This document shows positions 33,580 through 42,466 of a stretch of DNA of 64,000 nt, one piece after another (position 1 is the stretch's first letter; the number at the start of each line of letters is the position of its first letter). A program made the position numbers and the translations under genes. Origin of the DNA: Paralithodes platypus (Eukaryota; Arthropoda; Malacostraca; Decapoda; Lithodidae); the NCBI GenBank assembly GCA_032716605.1, contig CM064506.1, positions 21,388,696-21,452,695 on the forward strand, in the 5' to 3' direction. The notes below the pieces were generated by a model, which ran no database searches, was not told the DNA's origin, and saw only the letters and a list, made by a program, of their open reading frames with translations.

Positions 33580-33835
33580 TGAGGGACTTGAGCATAAAGT
33601 CATCGAGATTCTCTTCAAGTACTAGGTCCTTAATTCGTGGTACGACTTTGACTTCATCGGGGGTCATTGAAGGTTTGAATGTGTTACTGATCAGGGTCTT
33701 TGCTTCTTCCCAAGTTGTTTTTACTTTAAATGAGTCAATCACCCTTTGGGCATGGACCCCCAAGAACGACACCGCGAGAGCTATTTTCTGTTAGTCATTA
33801 ATATCTGGGATGGTGTTTAATCGCACCTCGAGGAG
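33580..33835 (-). pseudogene. gypsy-like gag fragment
   Basis: FLGVHAQRVIDSFKVKTTWE continues through EAKTLISNTFKPSMTPDEV to LEENLDDFMLK, which looks like a Ty3/gypsy capsid segment. Its continuation is on the other side of the LINE insertion (29506 and below). An in-frame stop lies upstream near 33797. A family A MITE begins at 33836. Confidence 0.6.
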
Positions 33836-34084
33836 CTGGATCAATTTTTCGATACAAAAATATCCCGGCTGAAGGCCGGTTCCTCTTAAATGACAGGCTC
33901 GCTATTACTTGCCAGGAAAACATCGACACCTAAATGATACAAAAAGTCTTAACATTGACAAAGAAATGGGGCAAAAGGTCTTAAAATTGCCAAACTAATG
34001 GGCCGAACTTCTTAAAACCTGAAAACTAATGGGGCTAAACACGAGGAAGAAGGGGGACCAGAAAAACGACCCATCTCCCCTTAA
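33836..34084 (+). mobile_element. family A MITE, 5'-truncated
   Basis: It starts within the hairpin AATTTTTCGATACAAAAATAT and has CCGGCT-GAA-GGCCGG, GCTATTACTTGCCAGG and the ATGGGGC repeats. It ends GACCAGAAAAACGACCCATC then TCCCC-TTAA, intact at 34081-34084. Confidence 0.85.
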
Positions 34085-34162
34085 TTGTAGCCCGTGTTAC
34101 TTTAGGAAGGGGTTACGTTCAGTATGCTCACACTTGTAAACGTTATATAGCTCTACTGTATG

Positions 34163-34325
34163 TTGACTGTGTTGGTGGTGTAATGGTTTAGATGTTTATG
34201 TTCTGGGTGTGGTGTCCCTAGTTCGAATCTCGGGAGGACCATTTGCTTTCATTAATATATTCAACTGCATTCGACTTTGTAATGTTAAGAATGGAGTGTT
34301 CCTTATAGCTTCTGATTCCATGAAA
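34163..34325 (+). mobile_element. tRNA-derived SINE (family S)
   Basis: It begins GGTGGTGTAATGGTTTAGATG (A box TGGTGTAATGG) with B box AGTTCGAATCTCGGGAGGACC, followed by GCTTTCATTAAT and a short tail AGAATGGAGTGTTCCTTA. A nearly identical copy lies at 36493-36650. Confidence 0.78.
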
Positions 34326-34939
34326 TAGTTATTGCAACTGATTGCGATCACGCGGCAGGTCACGCTATGACTCCACAGAAGCGACTAGTAATATAAACCA
34401 GTGGAGCAATAACATATCAAGATATGATACGACAGTAGAAGTATAGGGCATTTAATGTCATCATTGATAGAGGCCAATTGAAATTTATTTATCTTCACAT
34501 TTATTCACACCATTGTCTAAATATAGCCTTAGCTTTCTCATAACATTAGTACCCGGTGAATTCTGATGTGTATTGGTTAAGACATCCCATTCACTCTTGT
34601 AAGACTTCTTTTCTTTCTTTATTCTTTTTTCTTTTTTTGTCCAGACGCCATATTTCCCGAGAAGGGGTGGCCATTAACATTAGGCGTTTGTCACGAATCG
34701 CTAGGTTAAGTTGTCCGGGCTTGACATCTACCAATAATATGTGAGGGCTCGATCCGCCGAGACTTTGATCAACAGCTGATGCTTGCCACAAGACTCCTTT
34801 TGCACTTGCATAATCATGAACTTTTCAGCAGCTCGCCTTTCACTAACTAGGAATCACCTAGCATTTCACCCCAAATTACATACGTAATGGTTCACCCATG
34901 CTAGGAAATTTAGGACCCGTATTGCCTTATTGTAGCTAC
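34326..34939 (+). other. intron 5 segment, unassigned
   Basis: It contains a CTTTTTTCTTTTTTTG pyrimidine stretch (34610-34640) and, at 34640-34790, a block whose minus strand reads QSLGGSSPHILLVDVKPGQL. I do not recognise it. It could be the distal part of the BEL/Pao fragment or a separate short element. Confidence 0.4.
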
Positions 34940-35035
34940 CATATCTGTTAGAAATCAATTCTGAAACTATCAATACCCTGAGTGTATACTGCTGCGGCCA
35001 TTGATTCTACGGGAATAGTTACCTGTACTGTTATG

Positions 35036-35068
35036 GTCGGTGTTGTTGTTGTTGTTGTTGTTGTTACC
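35036..35068. repeat. (GTT)n microsatellite
   Basis: About 8 GTT units inside the BEL/Pao fragment. On the minus strand it adds a Thr run after GPSWL. Confidence 0.85.
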
Positions 35069-36492
35069 TGTACTGGTGTGGTTGTTGTGGAAGTTAGCCA
35101 TGATGGCCCCTTCCACCACAACGGAGAATCCGACAACTATTTGGCGTTAGTGCCCTTAGTCAACAGATCGCTCGGGTTATCCTTAGTGCTGACATACCTT
35201 ATACTAGTATTAGGAAGTAGCCCATGTATCTCGTTCACTCTATTACTGACATACACAGGCATTATCTTCTGACTGCGCAACCATGCAAGCGTAATCTAGC
35301 TATTGGATCACAAGTATATATTATTAGAACATGGTGATCCGTGAGTGCCTCTGTAAAAGTGAACGAGAAATGTCAATAGCAAAACTGCTGTCATTCTTGA
35401 TGGGTGGTACTCTAGCCTTAGCAGCGACTAAAGCACTCTGTAATCACATACACTAGAGAATCGTATGCTGAATTACTTGCGTCATTATACTAGTGCAAAT
35501 CCACTTGTTTATTTGAGATGATTTGTTGTGGGAACTAATATTCTGACAGTGATTCAAGTCTACCACTAATGCCTGCCAGGTCAACTGTAAATCAGCAGGG
35601 ATGTTATCGTCCCAACCAATTTTCGTATGCCATAGAATTTGGTCAGCCAGCATTACCCCATCTTGTTGTAAAACTGACCACAACTTAAGACTATTGGTTA
35701 CCCATTCCCGAAAACACAAACGAGCTGACGAGAATGTGCGCTGGAAATCCCAATAATCTGAGATAAGATCGTCCTCAGTGCCTACAGTACCTTGTACATT
35801 GTCAAAATTCTATTGTTGAGTTCTACATCATTGATCGTAGACAAATGTTTAAAAAATGTACAAGAATTGGGAGCACGTCACGCTGAACAGTACTACTTTA
35901 AACCAAAAAATGTCACATGGTGATTTTAAATTAAAGGGATTTCTAGGCCACGGAAATGCGTACTGTTTCGATCACGTTTACCTAAATGCAACATGAGGAA
36001 AATCTTATCAATACCGCTAATGAAACCGTATGGCTTACTGCAGAGCTGCAACATCACCTTCGCCAGATCAGGAACTAAAGAGGGTCCTGTATACAAGCAA
36101 TCATTTAGACTTCGGGCCGAAGGTGATGTCTTGGCCGAACAATCATACAGGACTCTAATAGGAGTAGTCTTACTGTCTCGTTCGACCCCGTGATACGTGA
36201 TATAACGAGTAGGCAATTTTGTTTCTAATTCCTCATCAGTCGACTCTGACATATTGCTGACAGTACTCTTGATGCGCTATACATTTCTTCTGCAGGCCAC
36301 GAACTCTACCTATTGCTAGACTGTAATTATTCAGCAAGTTGCCCATATTCATGCGCCATGGCAATCGGACAGTGCATTGATTGTCTTTGGGTACACACGT
36401 TACTGCTTCGTCATACAATTTCAAAGTATCTCTGGCTTTCGTGTCGATCTCGCCTAGCATTATACCTAGGTGGTCCAGTTCCACAATTTGTT

Positions 36493-36650
36493 CATGTGTT
36501 GGTGGTGTAATGGTTTAGATGCTTATATTCTGGGTGTGGTGTCCCGAGTTCGAATCCCGGGAAGATCATATGCTTTCATTAGTTTATTCTAGTGCACTGG
36601 GGTTTGCAACGGAGGATTAATGTTAAGAACGGGGTGTTCCTTAATTACTA
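36493..36650 (+). mobile_element. tRNA-derived SINE (family S) in the BEL/Pao fragment
   Basis: It starts TGTTGGTGGTGTAATGGTTT and has B box GAGTTCGAATCCCGGGAAGATC; the tail AGAACGGGGTGTTCCTTAATT matches the copy at 34163. The host pol sequence stops at about 36490 and resumes after 36650. The B box is perfect, so this is the best-preserved copy of the family. Confidence 0.82.
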
Positions 36651-37260
36651 CATGGTTCACTCTATGTCTGTATATACTCTATTATTGCATTGATGTCGAT
36701 CTTAAAAACAGTCATGACTTCAACATTTGTACTGGCTACCTGATCTTTATATGATCCACTGATCGTATAACCAAATCTGATAGGTAAAAGCACTGCTGTG
36801 TATTACCCTCCCTTCTATATTCTAGTTGCACAATGTCATTTTAAAATCAAGTGCCGATCAACATGTCTAGTTTCACATGACTGTCTACAAATACATCGGC
36901 TAGCCGATATCCTGATTCCTGCAAACTACGAACTGCACCCTTGATGCCCTTGGATATCCTGTAATCTAGTAAGGTTTCTACCACTACTGCCTTTATTGAG
37001 GAAGTCCTATCCCTATCCTTGTACTGCAGGGGGACTACCTCATACACCTATTCGTGCTGGGCTCCCATAAACCCCTGCAGCTTCAATGTTTTTCTTCCCG
37101 ATGCAACATAATGCACTGACGGTAGAAAGAACCGTAGTACAAAAGTGCATTGGGGACAATGGTTTAGCAATTCACGGTCATACCCTTGACTACTGTTAAT
37201 GGGCATCATGATTGTGAGTAAAGTTTTTGTCTCTCGCTCTGACGCTGCAGACACCTTCAT

Positions 37261-37580
37261 GGAGGTACCTGCATGTTCAGGTGTCTCGACAGTGTTATGA
37301 TTCTAGCGAGTTTGGGGGCATAAGGTGCGGAAGTGCCTGCCATTACATATTCTGCAGGGCTTTAATTATGCATTGGTTCATCCACACCTCCATGAACTTT
37401 TGAGAGGTATACTTGACACAGTTTTAAAGCCTTTCCTCAACATACTTTGGACTCATTGCTGGGGTATCTGTTACACTTGAACCACGCGTGTTTTGGACAC
37501 CTACATAGAGAGCATGCACATTTCTTGGACTCTACCGGATCTTTAACTGAGGGTGGCAAATGTAGCAGTTGTGGCTTTAA
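37261..37580 (+). other. intron 5 segment, probable BEL/Pao gag remnant
   Basis: The minus strand just upstream of the BEL/Pao protease region has several Cys codons (around 37340-37520), compatible with a worn zinc-knuckle region. No frame stays open. Confidence 0.35.
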
Positions 37581-38089
37581 TTAAGGGGGGAGACCTACTT
37601 TTTTCTCTTTCTTGATTGTATCCATTTGACCCCATTCAGCCTACTGTTTTAAGACATTTATCCCCATCCAGGCGTCGATTAGCCTTGCTTAACTTAAAAT
37701 ACTGTACTATAGAACACAAGGTTCAGTGATCAGCAGTATATGGACCAGTACCAGCAATGCAGAACTTATATGGTAATCTAACCTTCTTGCCTGATACTAT
37801 TGCCCAAGCTAAATAACAGACCTAAATTTGTGGCATGATAATAAACTACAACAGACTGTATACCTACCAAACGGTCAACATTAATTAAACATTGTGTGAA
37901 TTAATCTATCGAAAAATGTACAAATTTAGCTTGCTGTCAAAACAAAAATATATGCTGGCTCACTGCCGCTCGCCAGGAAAATATTGACACCTGGATGGGG
38001 GTAAAAGTCTTAAAACAGTAGGCTGAATGGATGCAAGCCAAAGAGAGAGGGAGAGAAAGAGAAAAAAAAAGCGAGGTGGGCCCCCTTAA
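37581..38089. mobile_element. family B foldback MITE with internal insertion
   Basis: The left arm is 37581-37681 (TTAA-GGGGGGAGACCTAC, CCCATTCAGCCTACTGTTTT). The right arm is 37902-38089 (CTATCGAAAAATGTACAAAT through CAGTAGGCTGAATGG to GAGGTGGGCCCCC-TTAA). The 220 bp between them match no other family B copy and are probably a later insertion. Both arms are left-type arms, so this copy is a rearranged palindrome. Confidence 0.7.
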
Positions 38090-38097
38090 ATAAAAAG

Positions 38098-38228
38098 GAG
38101 AAGGGCCACAAGGGACTGAAGTTCTCAAAAAAGGGCTCCAGTCCTGACGCTATTCTTGACTTACAGTGTGCTGGCTTAATAATCCAGAAGGGTTTTGATA
38201 GCCTCTGAAGTCTTATTTTAACTAACTA
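38098..38228 (-). repeat. family E repeat
   Basis: Inverse copy of the repeat at 39922-40045 and 58770-58895: GAGCCC-type start, AGTCCTGACGCTATTCTTGA, CTTACAGTGTGCTGGCTTA and TTTTGATAGCCTCTGAAGTC. It is about 125 bp with no terminal inverted repeats. It could be a tRNA-unrelated SINE fragment or LINE tail. Confidence 0.6.
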
Positions 38229-38237
38229 ACCATAAAC

Positions 38238-38345
38238 CGTCCTGGCGGTGTTATGGTTAGAGTGTTTAAACATGTGTGTGTGATAACCCAGGTTCGAATC
38301 CCGGTGGACCACATGTATGCTTTCATTAATTTCACTGGAGGTGTT
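38238..38345 (+). mobile_element. tRNA-derived SINE (family S)
   Basis: CCTGGCGGTGTTATGGTTAG (A box) and GGTTCGAATCCCGGTGGACC (B box), then GCTTTCATTAATTTCACTGG. It differs in the anticodon region from the copies at 34163 and 36493 and fits the minus-strand copies at 47455 and 47831 better. Confidence 0.78.
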
Positions 38346-38349
38346 TGGA

Positions 38350-38459
38350 GACCACTTCAGTACCGGTGCCGTTCTTTTACCTTTATTCTGGCTACTATTA
38401 GACGATTTTCTGCAGTTTCAAAGAGCCTCCAGCAATTCAGAACATTCGAACTATCTCAC
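38350..38459. mobile_element. family C MITE, left piece (split by a family A element)
   Basis: It contains TCAGTACCGGTGCCG, TTATTCTGGCTACTATTAGACG and CGAACTATCTCAC, then TTAA where the family A element starts. It continues at 38796. Confidence 0.78.
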
Positions 38460-38795
38460 TTAAGGGGAGGTATTTAGTTTGTTCCCTATGTTTTCATCAA
38501 GCTTAAAATTACACCCCCTAGATCCCCTTTTCAAGATAAATTTGTACATTTTTCGTAGAAAAATGTCCCGGCCGGAGGCCGGTTGCTCTTAAATTACAGG
38601 CTCGCTATCGCTCGCCAGGAAAAAATCGACACCTTAATGGCACGAAAGGTCTTAAAATTGACATAAATGGGGCTAAATGTCTTAAAATGTCCAAACTACT
38701 AGGGCAAACGTCTTAAAATCTCAAAAGCAATGGGGCTAAACATAAGGGATAAAGGGGTCCAGAAAAAAATCCCTCAAGTGGAAATCTCCCCTTAA
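38460..38795 (+). mobile_element. family A TTAA MITE, full-length reference copy (336 bp)
   Basis: Bounded by TTAA at 38460-38463 and 38792-38795, with short terminal inverted repeats GGGGAGGTATTT and GTGGAAATCTCCCC. In order: GTTTGTTCCCTA, the hairpin TACATTTTTCGTAGAAAAATGT, the hairpin CCGGCC-GGA-GGCCGG, GCTCGCTATCGCTCGCCAGG, then three direct repeats around GTCTTAAAAT, then CATAAGGGATAAAGGGGTCC. It has no ORF. It sits inside a family C copy at a TTAA, so it is younger than that copy. Confidence 0.9.
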
Positions 38796-38893
38796 CTCTT
38801 TTTACTCCCACAGCTACGTCTTTTACTGCATAACATCGTCTAAATACTGTATATATAGCTAGAACAAAATTAAAAAGACGTCGCGGAAGGGTT
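38796..38893. mobile_element. family C MITE, right piece
   Basis: CTCTTTTTACTCCCACAGCTACG then ATCGTCTAAATACTG and AAAAAGACGTCGCGGAAGGG. It completes the copy begun at 38350. A short family E piece (GATAGCCTCTGAAGTCC, 38895-38912) follows. Confidence 0.7.
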
Positions 38894-38914
38894 GATAGCC
38901 TCTGAAGTCCTATT

Positions 38915-39267
38915 TTAAGGGAGTCCACCTTGCTTTTTTCTCTTGCTCTCCCTCTCTTTTTGGCTAGTATCCATTCGGCCATATGTCAGCCTACTGTTTT
39001 AAGACGTGTACCCTCATCCAGGTGTCAATATTTTCCTGGCGAGCGATAGCGAGCCAGCATGTATATATATTTGTTTTGACAGCAAGTTAAATTTTTACAT
39101 TTTTCGATAGACAAATTTCTCCGGCGAAGCCGGATTTCTCCATACATCGACACCTGGATGGGGATGAACGTCTTAAAACAGTTGGCTGAATGGGGCCGAA
39201 TGAATACAAGCCAGGGAAAGAGAGAAAAGGAGAGAAAGATAAAACAAAAAACGGTGACCCCCCTTAA
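38915..39267. mobile_element. family B foldback MITE 79 bp upstream of exon 6
   Basis: TTAA at 38915-38918 and 39264-39267 flank GGGAGTCCACCTTGC and ACGGTGACCCCCC. The arms CCTGGCGAGCGATAGCGAGC and CACCTGGATGGGGATGAACG and the hairpin CTCCGGC-GAA-GCCGGA are present; the right GCTATCGCTCGCC block is deleted. It interrupts a family E remnant at its TTAA (TATTTTAA on the left, AACAACTAACTA on the right). Confidence 0.85.
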
Positions 39268-39346
39268 CAACTAACTATACAGAGCATGGGTAACTAGTGT
39301 AGCCAGGGCCACTGAGTCACATACTAAGGTCTCTCTTCTCTTTCAG

Positions 39347-39422
39347 TTGGACCTTCAGCTTCAGTCGGAGAGCGGCGGGGACCTCAGTGACTTCATCAAA
39401 AACGGAGAATGGGACCTTATAG
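39347..39422 (+). CDS. nAChR alpha exon 6 (beta8-beta9, loop F region)
   Basis: 76 bp after acceptor cttctctttcag. It encodes LDLQLQSESGGDLSDFIKNG and EWDLI and leaves in phase 1 at donor gtgagt. This segment follows loop B and holds the loop F region of the complementary face. It joins exon 5 (ending YSGWQ) in phase 0 and can join either exon 7a (giving Gly) or exon 7b (giving Glu) at the split codon. A minisatellite built from donor-like GTGAGTGGG units follows directly. Confidence 0.94.
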
Positions 39423-39429
39423 GTGAGTG

Positions 39430-39711
39430 GGACCTCCTGTGGGTGTGAGTGGGCGGCTGGATGTGACCTTGAGTGGGTGTGAGTGGGCGGCTGGATGAGA
39501 CCTTGAGTGGGTGTGAGTGGGCGGCTGGATGAGACCTCGAATGGGTGTTGAGTGGGAGGATGAATGTGGGTGTGAGTGGGCGAGTGAGTGTGACCTCGAA
39601 TGGGTGTTGAGTGGGAGGATGATTGCGGTTGTGAGTGGGTGTAAGGGAATGCGTGGGTGTGAATTGCTGAGTGGGAGTATGGGCGTGTATGACTGGTTGA
39701 TAATATAAGTG

Positions 39712-39715
<4 letters not shown>
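39430..39715 (+). repeat. minisatellite of GTGAGTGGG-containing units next to the exon 6 donor
   Basis: Units of about 34-37 bp such as GAGTGGGCGGCTGGATGAGA followed by CCTTGAGTGGGTGT. At least five contain GTGAGTGGG, the same nine bases as the true exon 6 donor at 39423. The unit also resembles the exon end plus donor (GGGACCTTATAGGTGAGTGG). Because the unit lacks stops on the minus strand, long His/Ser/Pro-rich frames appear over it. Confidence 0.88.

Positions 39716-39800
<85 letters not shown>
39716..39800. repeat. (GA)n microsatellite
   Basis: About 42 perfect GA units directly after the minisatellite. Confidence 0.95.
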
Positions 39801-39801
<1 letters not shown>

Positions 39802-39921
39802 GTTGAACTAATAACATACAATACAAGCTCATGAACTGAAATGTGTTTACAAATATAATGTATATGTATATACTGTACTGTATTGCTATAGCTTTTCATT
39901 ATAGCTTTCTGAAAAGTTATC

Positions 39922-40045
39922 CTAATTAGTTAGTTAAAATAGGACTTCAGAGGCTATCAACCCCTCTGGATTACTAAGCCAGCACACTGTAAGTCAAGAA
40001 TAGCGTCAGGACTCGAGCCCCTTTTCGAGAACTCCAGTCTCTTAC
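39922..40045 (+). repeat. family E repeat
   Basis: Starts TTAGTTAGTTAAAATAGGAC, then CAGAGGCTATCAACCCCTCT, AGCCAGCACACTGTAAGTCA and CCTTTTCGAGAACTCCAGTC. Same repeat as 58770-58895 (plus) and 38098-38228 (minus). Confidence 0.7.
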
Positions 40046-40260
40046 CAGCTATCCACTCAGATGTATATGTTGAGTTCATTAATTGAGTTTAGAGGTGAAG
40101 TTGGTTGGTGGAAAAAAACATAATAATTAATCTATAACAACGAATATGTAGAGTCATTGATGTAGGAGAGATATGTCATAACTATAAGACACAATAGTAG
40201 GAATGACACAGGTTGAAGAAGAGTTCGTTGGTCGTAACATCTATCCTCTACAAATATTAT

Positions 40261-40322
40261 GTACGGTGGCGCTAATAAGTCATGTCTCGGCTGTGCTTAG
40301 GTTTGGCTCGTTCTGTGCTGTA
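40261..40322. mobile_element. family D MITE, left piece of a triple nest
   Basis: GTACGGTGGCGCTAATAAGT through CTGTGCTGTAT, then TTAA, where a family C element starts. Family D copies elsewhere read GTATTAATGTCTGTC here. The right piece is 41175-41322. Confidence 0.85.
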
Positions 40323-40351
40323 TTAAAGCCTTCTGTACCGGTGACGTCTTC

Positions 40352-40687
40352 TTAAGGGGAGATTTCCACCTGGAGGATTTTTTTCTGGACCCCTTTCTCC
40401 CTCATGTTTAGCCCCATTGCTTTTGAGATTTTAAGACGTTCGCCCCATTAGTTTGGCGATTTTAAGAACCCTCGCCCCATTTCTGTCAATTTTAAGACCA
40501 TTAGTGCCATTTAGGTGTCGATTTTTTCCTGGCGAGCGATAGCGAGCCTGTAATTTAAGGGGAATCGGCCTTCGGCCGGGACATTTTTCTACCGAAAAAT
40601 GTACAAATTTATCTTGAAAGGGGGTCTAGGGGGAGTAATTTTAAGTTTGATGGAAGTCTAGGAAGTCAACTAAATACCTCCCCTTAA
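40352..40687 (-). mobile_element. family A MITE, full length, inside family C
   Basis: 336 bp, TTAA at 40352-40355 and 40684-40687, same length as the copy at 38460 but in the opposite orientation. The hairpins are ATCGGCC-TTC-GGCCGG and ACATTTTTCTACCGAAAAATGT. It sits at the 3' edge of GACGTCTT in family C. Confidence 0.92.
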
Positions 40688-41028
40688 GTTTACTCTAGCT
40701 ATATTTAGACCATTGTGTGCAGTTTACTCTAGTTATATTTAGACCATTGTGTGCAGTTTACTCTAGGTATATTTAGACCATTGTGTGCAGTTTACTCTAG
40801 CTATATTTAGACCATTGTGTGCAGTTTACTCTAGCTATATTTAGACCATTGTGTGCAGTTTACTCTAGCTATATTTAGACCATTGTGTGCAGTTTACTCT
40901 AGTTATATTTAGACCATTGTGTGCAGTTTACTCTAGCTATATTTAGACCATTGTGTGCAGTTTACTCTAGCTATATTTAGACCATTGTGTGCAGTTTACT
41001 CTAGCTATATTTAGACCATTGTGTGCAG
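40688..41028. repeat. 34-bp minisatellite, 10 units, born from a MITE arm
   Basis: Ten near-perfect units TTTACTCTAGCTATATTTAG plus ACCATTGTGTGCAG. The unit equals the sub-terminal arm found once in ordinary family C copies (TTTATTCTAGCTATATTTAG, then ACGATTTTGTGCAG). There are no spacers, so this is not a CRISPR array. Confidence 0.93.
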
Positions 41029-41174
41029 TTTAAGACAAATCTGTGGTAGTGATAATGGTTAAGTGGGATAGTTGAAGCTTGTTAATTGCTGGAGGCCCTT
41101 TTTAAAATGGATAAAATCATATAATAGTAGCCATAATAGAGTGAAGAAGACGTCACCCGGTACAGAAGGGGTTA

Positions 41175-41322
41175 CTGTCTGTCAGGTGGGTAAGTGTAGG
41201 AACATATTGATATATCTCACTCAAAAAGAAGACATCCTGTGTAAACATCCTGTGTGCTGATATTCAATTATTAATCAAAAGAAACTTGGTGCCCGAGACA
41301 TCACTTATTTGGCCGACTGTAC
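41175..41322. mobile_element. family D MITE, right piece
   Basis: It resumes CTGTCTGTCAGGTGGGTAAG and ends CATCACTTATTTGGCCGACT then GTAC. A short duplication, CATCCTGTGT twice at about 41230-41258, is specific to this copy. Confidence 0.85.
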
Positions 41323-41369
41323 TTCACGACAGTAATATAGAAATATACTGAATTGTGTTTTGTTGTTGG

Positions 41370-41553
41370 TAACCTTTCGAGAACCAGCGACGTGTGTTAT
41401 ATTTCATTCTAGCTGTATGTAGGCGATATTATGCAGCTTAGGAAGGATCTGTGGTCGTTAAGCCTTAGTATTGCTACGGGTCCTTATTAAGCTGAAGGAA
41501 ATCGTCTAACAGTTGCCAGAATATGATAAACAGTGCGTCCCTGGTACTGAATA
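41370..41553. mobile_element. family C MITE
   Basis: GGTAACCTTTCGAGAACCAG, then CGACGTGTG at the left tip and GTGCGTCCCTGGTACTGAATAG then GTTATTAA at the right tip. The arms GCAGCTTAGGAAGGATC and GGTCCTTATTAAGCTG pair, as in the copy at 2252-2475. Confidence 0.75.
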
Positions 41554-41714
41554 GGTTATTAATAGTATACATTTTCAGAATATAAGTAGATAAATATGTA
41601 TATTAAGATAATTAAATGGAGTGTGAATGTGGATAGCAGTTGTCTATACGCGAGGATGTGTTTATAGCGTCTATACTGTTCCATTGTTTACATTGTGTCA
41701 TTTATACCTACAGC

Positions 41715-42100
41715 TTAAGGAAGCCCACCTCGCTTGTTTGTCTCTTTCACTCCCTCTCTTTTTGGCTTGTATCCATTCGGCCCCATTCAGCCTACTGTTT
41801 TAAGACGTTTATCCCCATTCAGTTGTCGATTTTATCCTGGCGCGCGGTAGCGAGCCAGCATATTTGTGTAAATGTGTTTTGACAGCAGGCTAAATTTTTA
41901 CATTTTTCGATAGAAACATTTCTCCGGCGAAGCCGGATTTCTCCGTACAATACTGGCTCGCTTTCGCTCGCCAGGAAGAAATCGACACCTTGATGGGAAT
42001 AAACGTCTTAAAACAGTAGGCTGAAGGGGACAGAATGGATACAAGCCAGAGAAAGAGAAAGAGAGAAAAGTAGAGAAAAATAGCAGGTGACCCCCCTTAA
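41715..42100. mobile_element. family B foldback MITE, full length (386 bp)
   Basis: TTAA at 41715-41718 and 42097-42100. Tips GGAAGCCCACCTCGC and GCAGGTGACCCCCC. Both inverted arms and the hairpin CTCCGGC-GAA-GCCGGA are complete, so this is the reference copy for family B. Confidence 0.9.
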
Positions 42101-42249
42101 ATCTTGTCGCGTCTCCCCCTTCAAAGTTATCTCCAAAGAATTATTAACCAAATCTGCTTAAAATTCAGTTGGTCGCATATCTCTAAAAAAATCACACTAA
42201 GTTGCTTTATTTCTCAGCACTCTCGGGATTCCTATGCCAAACCCTTGCA

Positions 42250-42466
42250 GTACAGTGGTGCTAATAAGTCATGTCTCGGATGGCATTACATTTGCCTCGC
42301 TCTGGGCTGTATTAATGTCTGTCCGATGTTGAATAGGGTGGGTATGTGCAGAAATAGGTTTGTATATCCCCCTCGAAGTGAATACATTAAGTTTAGATAT
42401 TGCTGAAACCAATAATGGATTCAAATATACTTGGTGCCGAGACATCACTTATTAGGCCGATTGTAC
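42250..42466. mobile_element. family D MITE, first of a tandem pair
   Basis: GTACAGTGGTGCTAATAAGT to CATCACTTATTAGGCCGATT then GTAC. The right tip runs into the left tip of the next copy and shares GTACAGT with it. Confidence 0.85.

Larger units (their letters stand above)
24590..33835 (-). mobile_element. Ty3/gypsy-like LTR retrotransposon, degenerate, with nested insertions
   Basis: Read on the minus strand the order is gag (33835-33580, then 29506-29030), zinc knuckle, protease (about 29000-28790), reverse transcriptase and RNase H (about 27960-27180), integrase (about 27050-25430) and a proline-rich tail with the final stop at 24854. That is the Ty3/gypsy order. Two later insertions split it: a TTAA MITE at 25733-26320 and a jockey-like LINE from 29507 to 33579. 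An LTR is suggested at 24590-24850 (CATATATAAAG TATA-like motif) but no second LTR is recognised beyond 33835, so the 5' end is probably lost. Confidence 0.8.
34940..37260 (-). pseudogene. BEL/Pao-like LTR retrotransposon pol fragment
   Basis: Minus-strand order: protease region ending VKLDMLIGT (36847-37260), linker, RT start with TTPIRVLYDCSAKTS and SLNDCLYTGPSLVPDLAKVM (35926-36252), a later segment with HTKIGWDDNIPADLQLTWQA (35453-35719), and WWKGPSWL near 35110. These are hallmark BEL/Pao segments. Catalytic RT motifs are not all recognisable and frames are broken. A family S SINE at 36493-36650 splits it. No LTRs are identified. Confidence 0.75.
40323..41174. mobile_element. family C MITE inside family D, expanded and carrying a family A copy
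   Basis: The left tip TTAA-AGCCTTCTGTACCGGTGACG is at 40323-40351. A family A element (40352-40687) follows, then a 34-bp tandem made from the family C sub-terminal arm (40688-41028), then the rest of the family C body (AAATCATATAATAGTAGCC) to GACGTCACCCGGTACAGAAGG. The right terminus GGGG-TTAC has lost one base of the TTAA. Confidence 0.85.

Noticed and set aside
34163..34260. tRNA gene candidates (also at 4838, 10299, 36493, 38241, 47500 and 47890)
   Set aside because: A and B boxes are good but acceptor and anticodon stems do not pair well, copies share non-tRNA tails, and several sit inside other elements; these are SINE heads.
40688..41028. Regular direct repeats suggesting a CRISPR array
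   Set aside because: Units abut with no spacers, the unit is a MITE arm, and the genome is eukaryotic.
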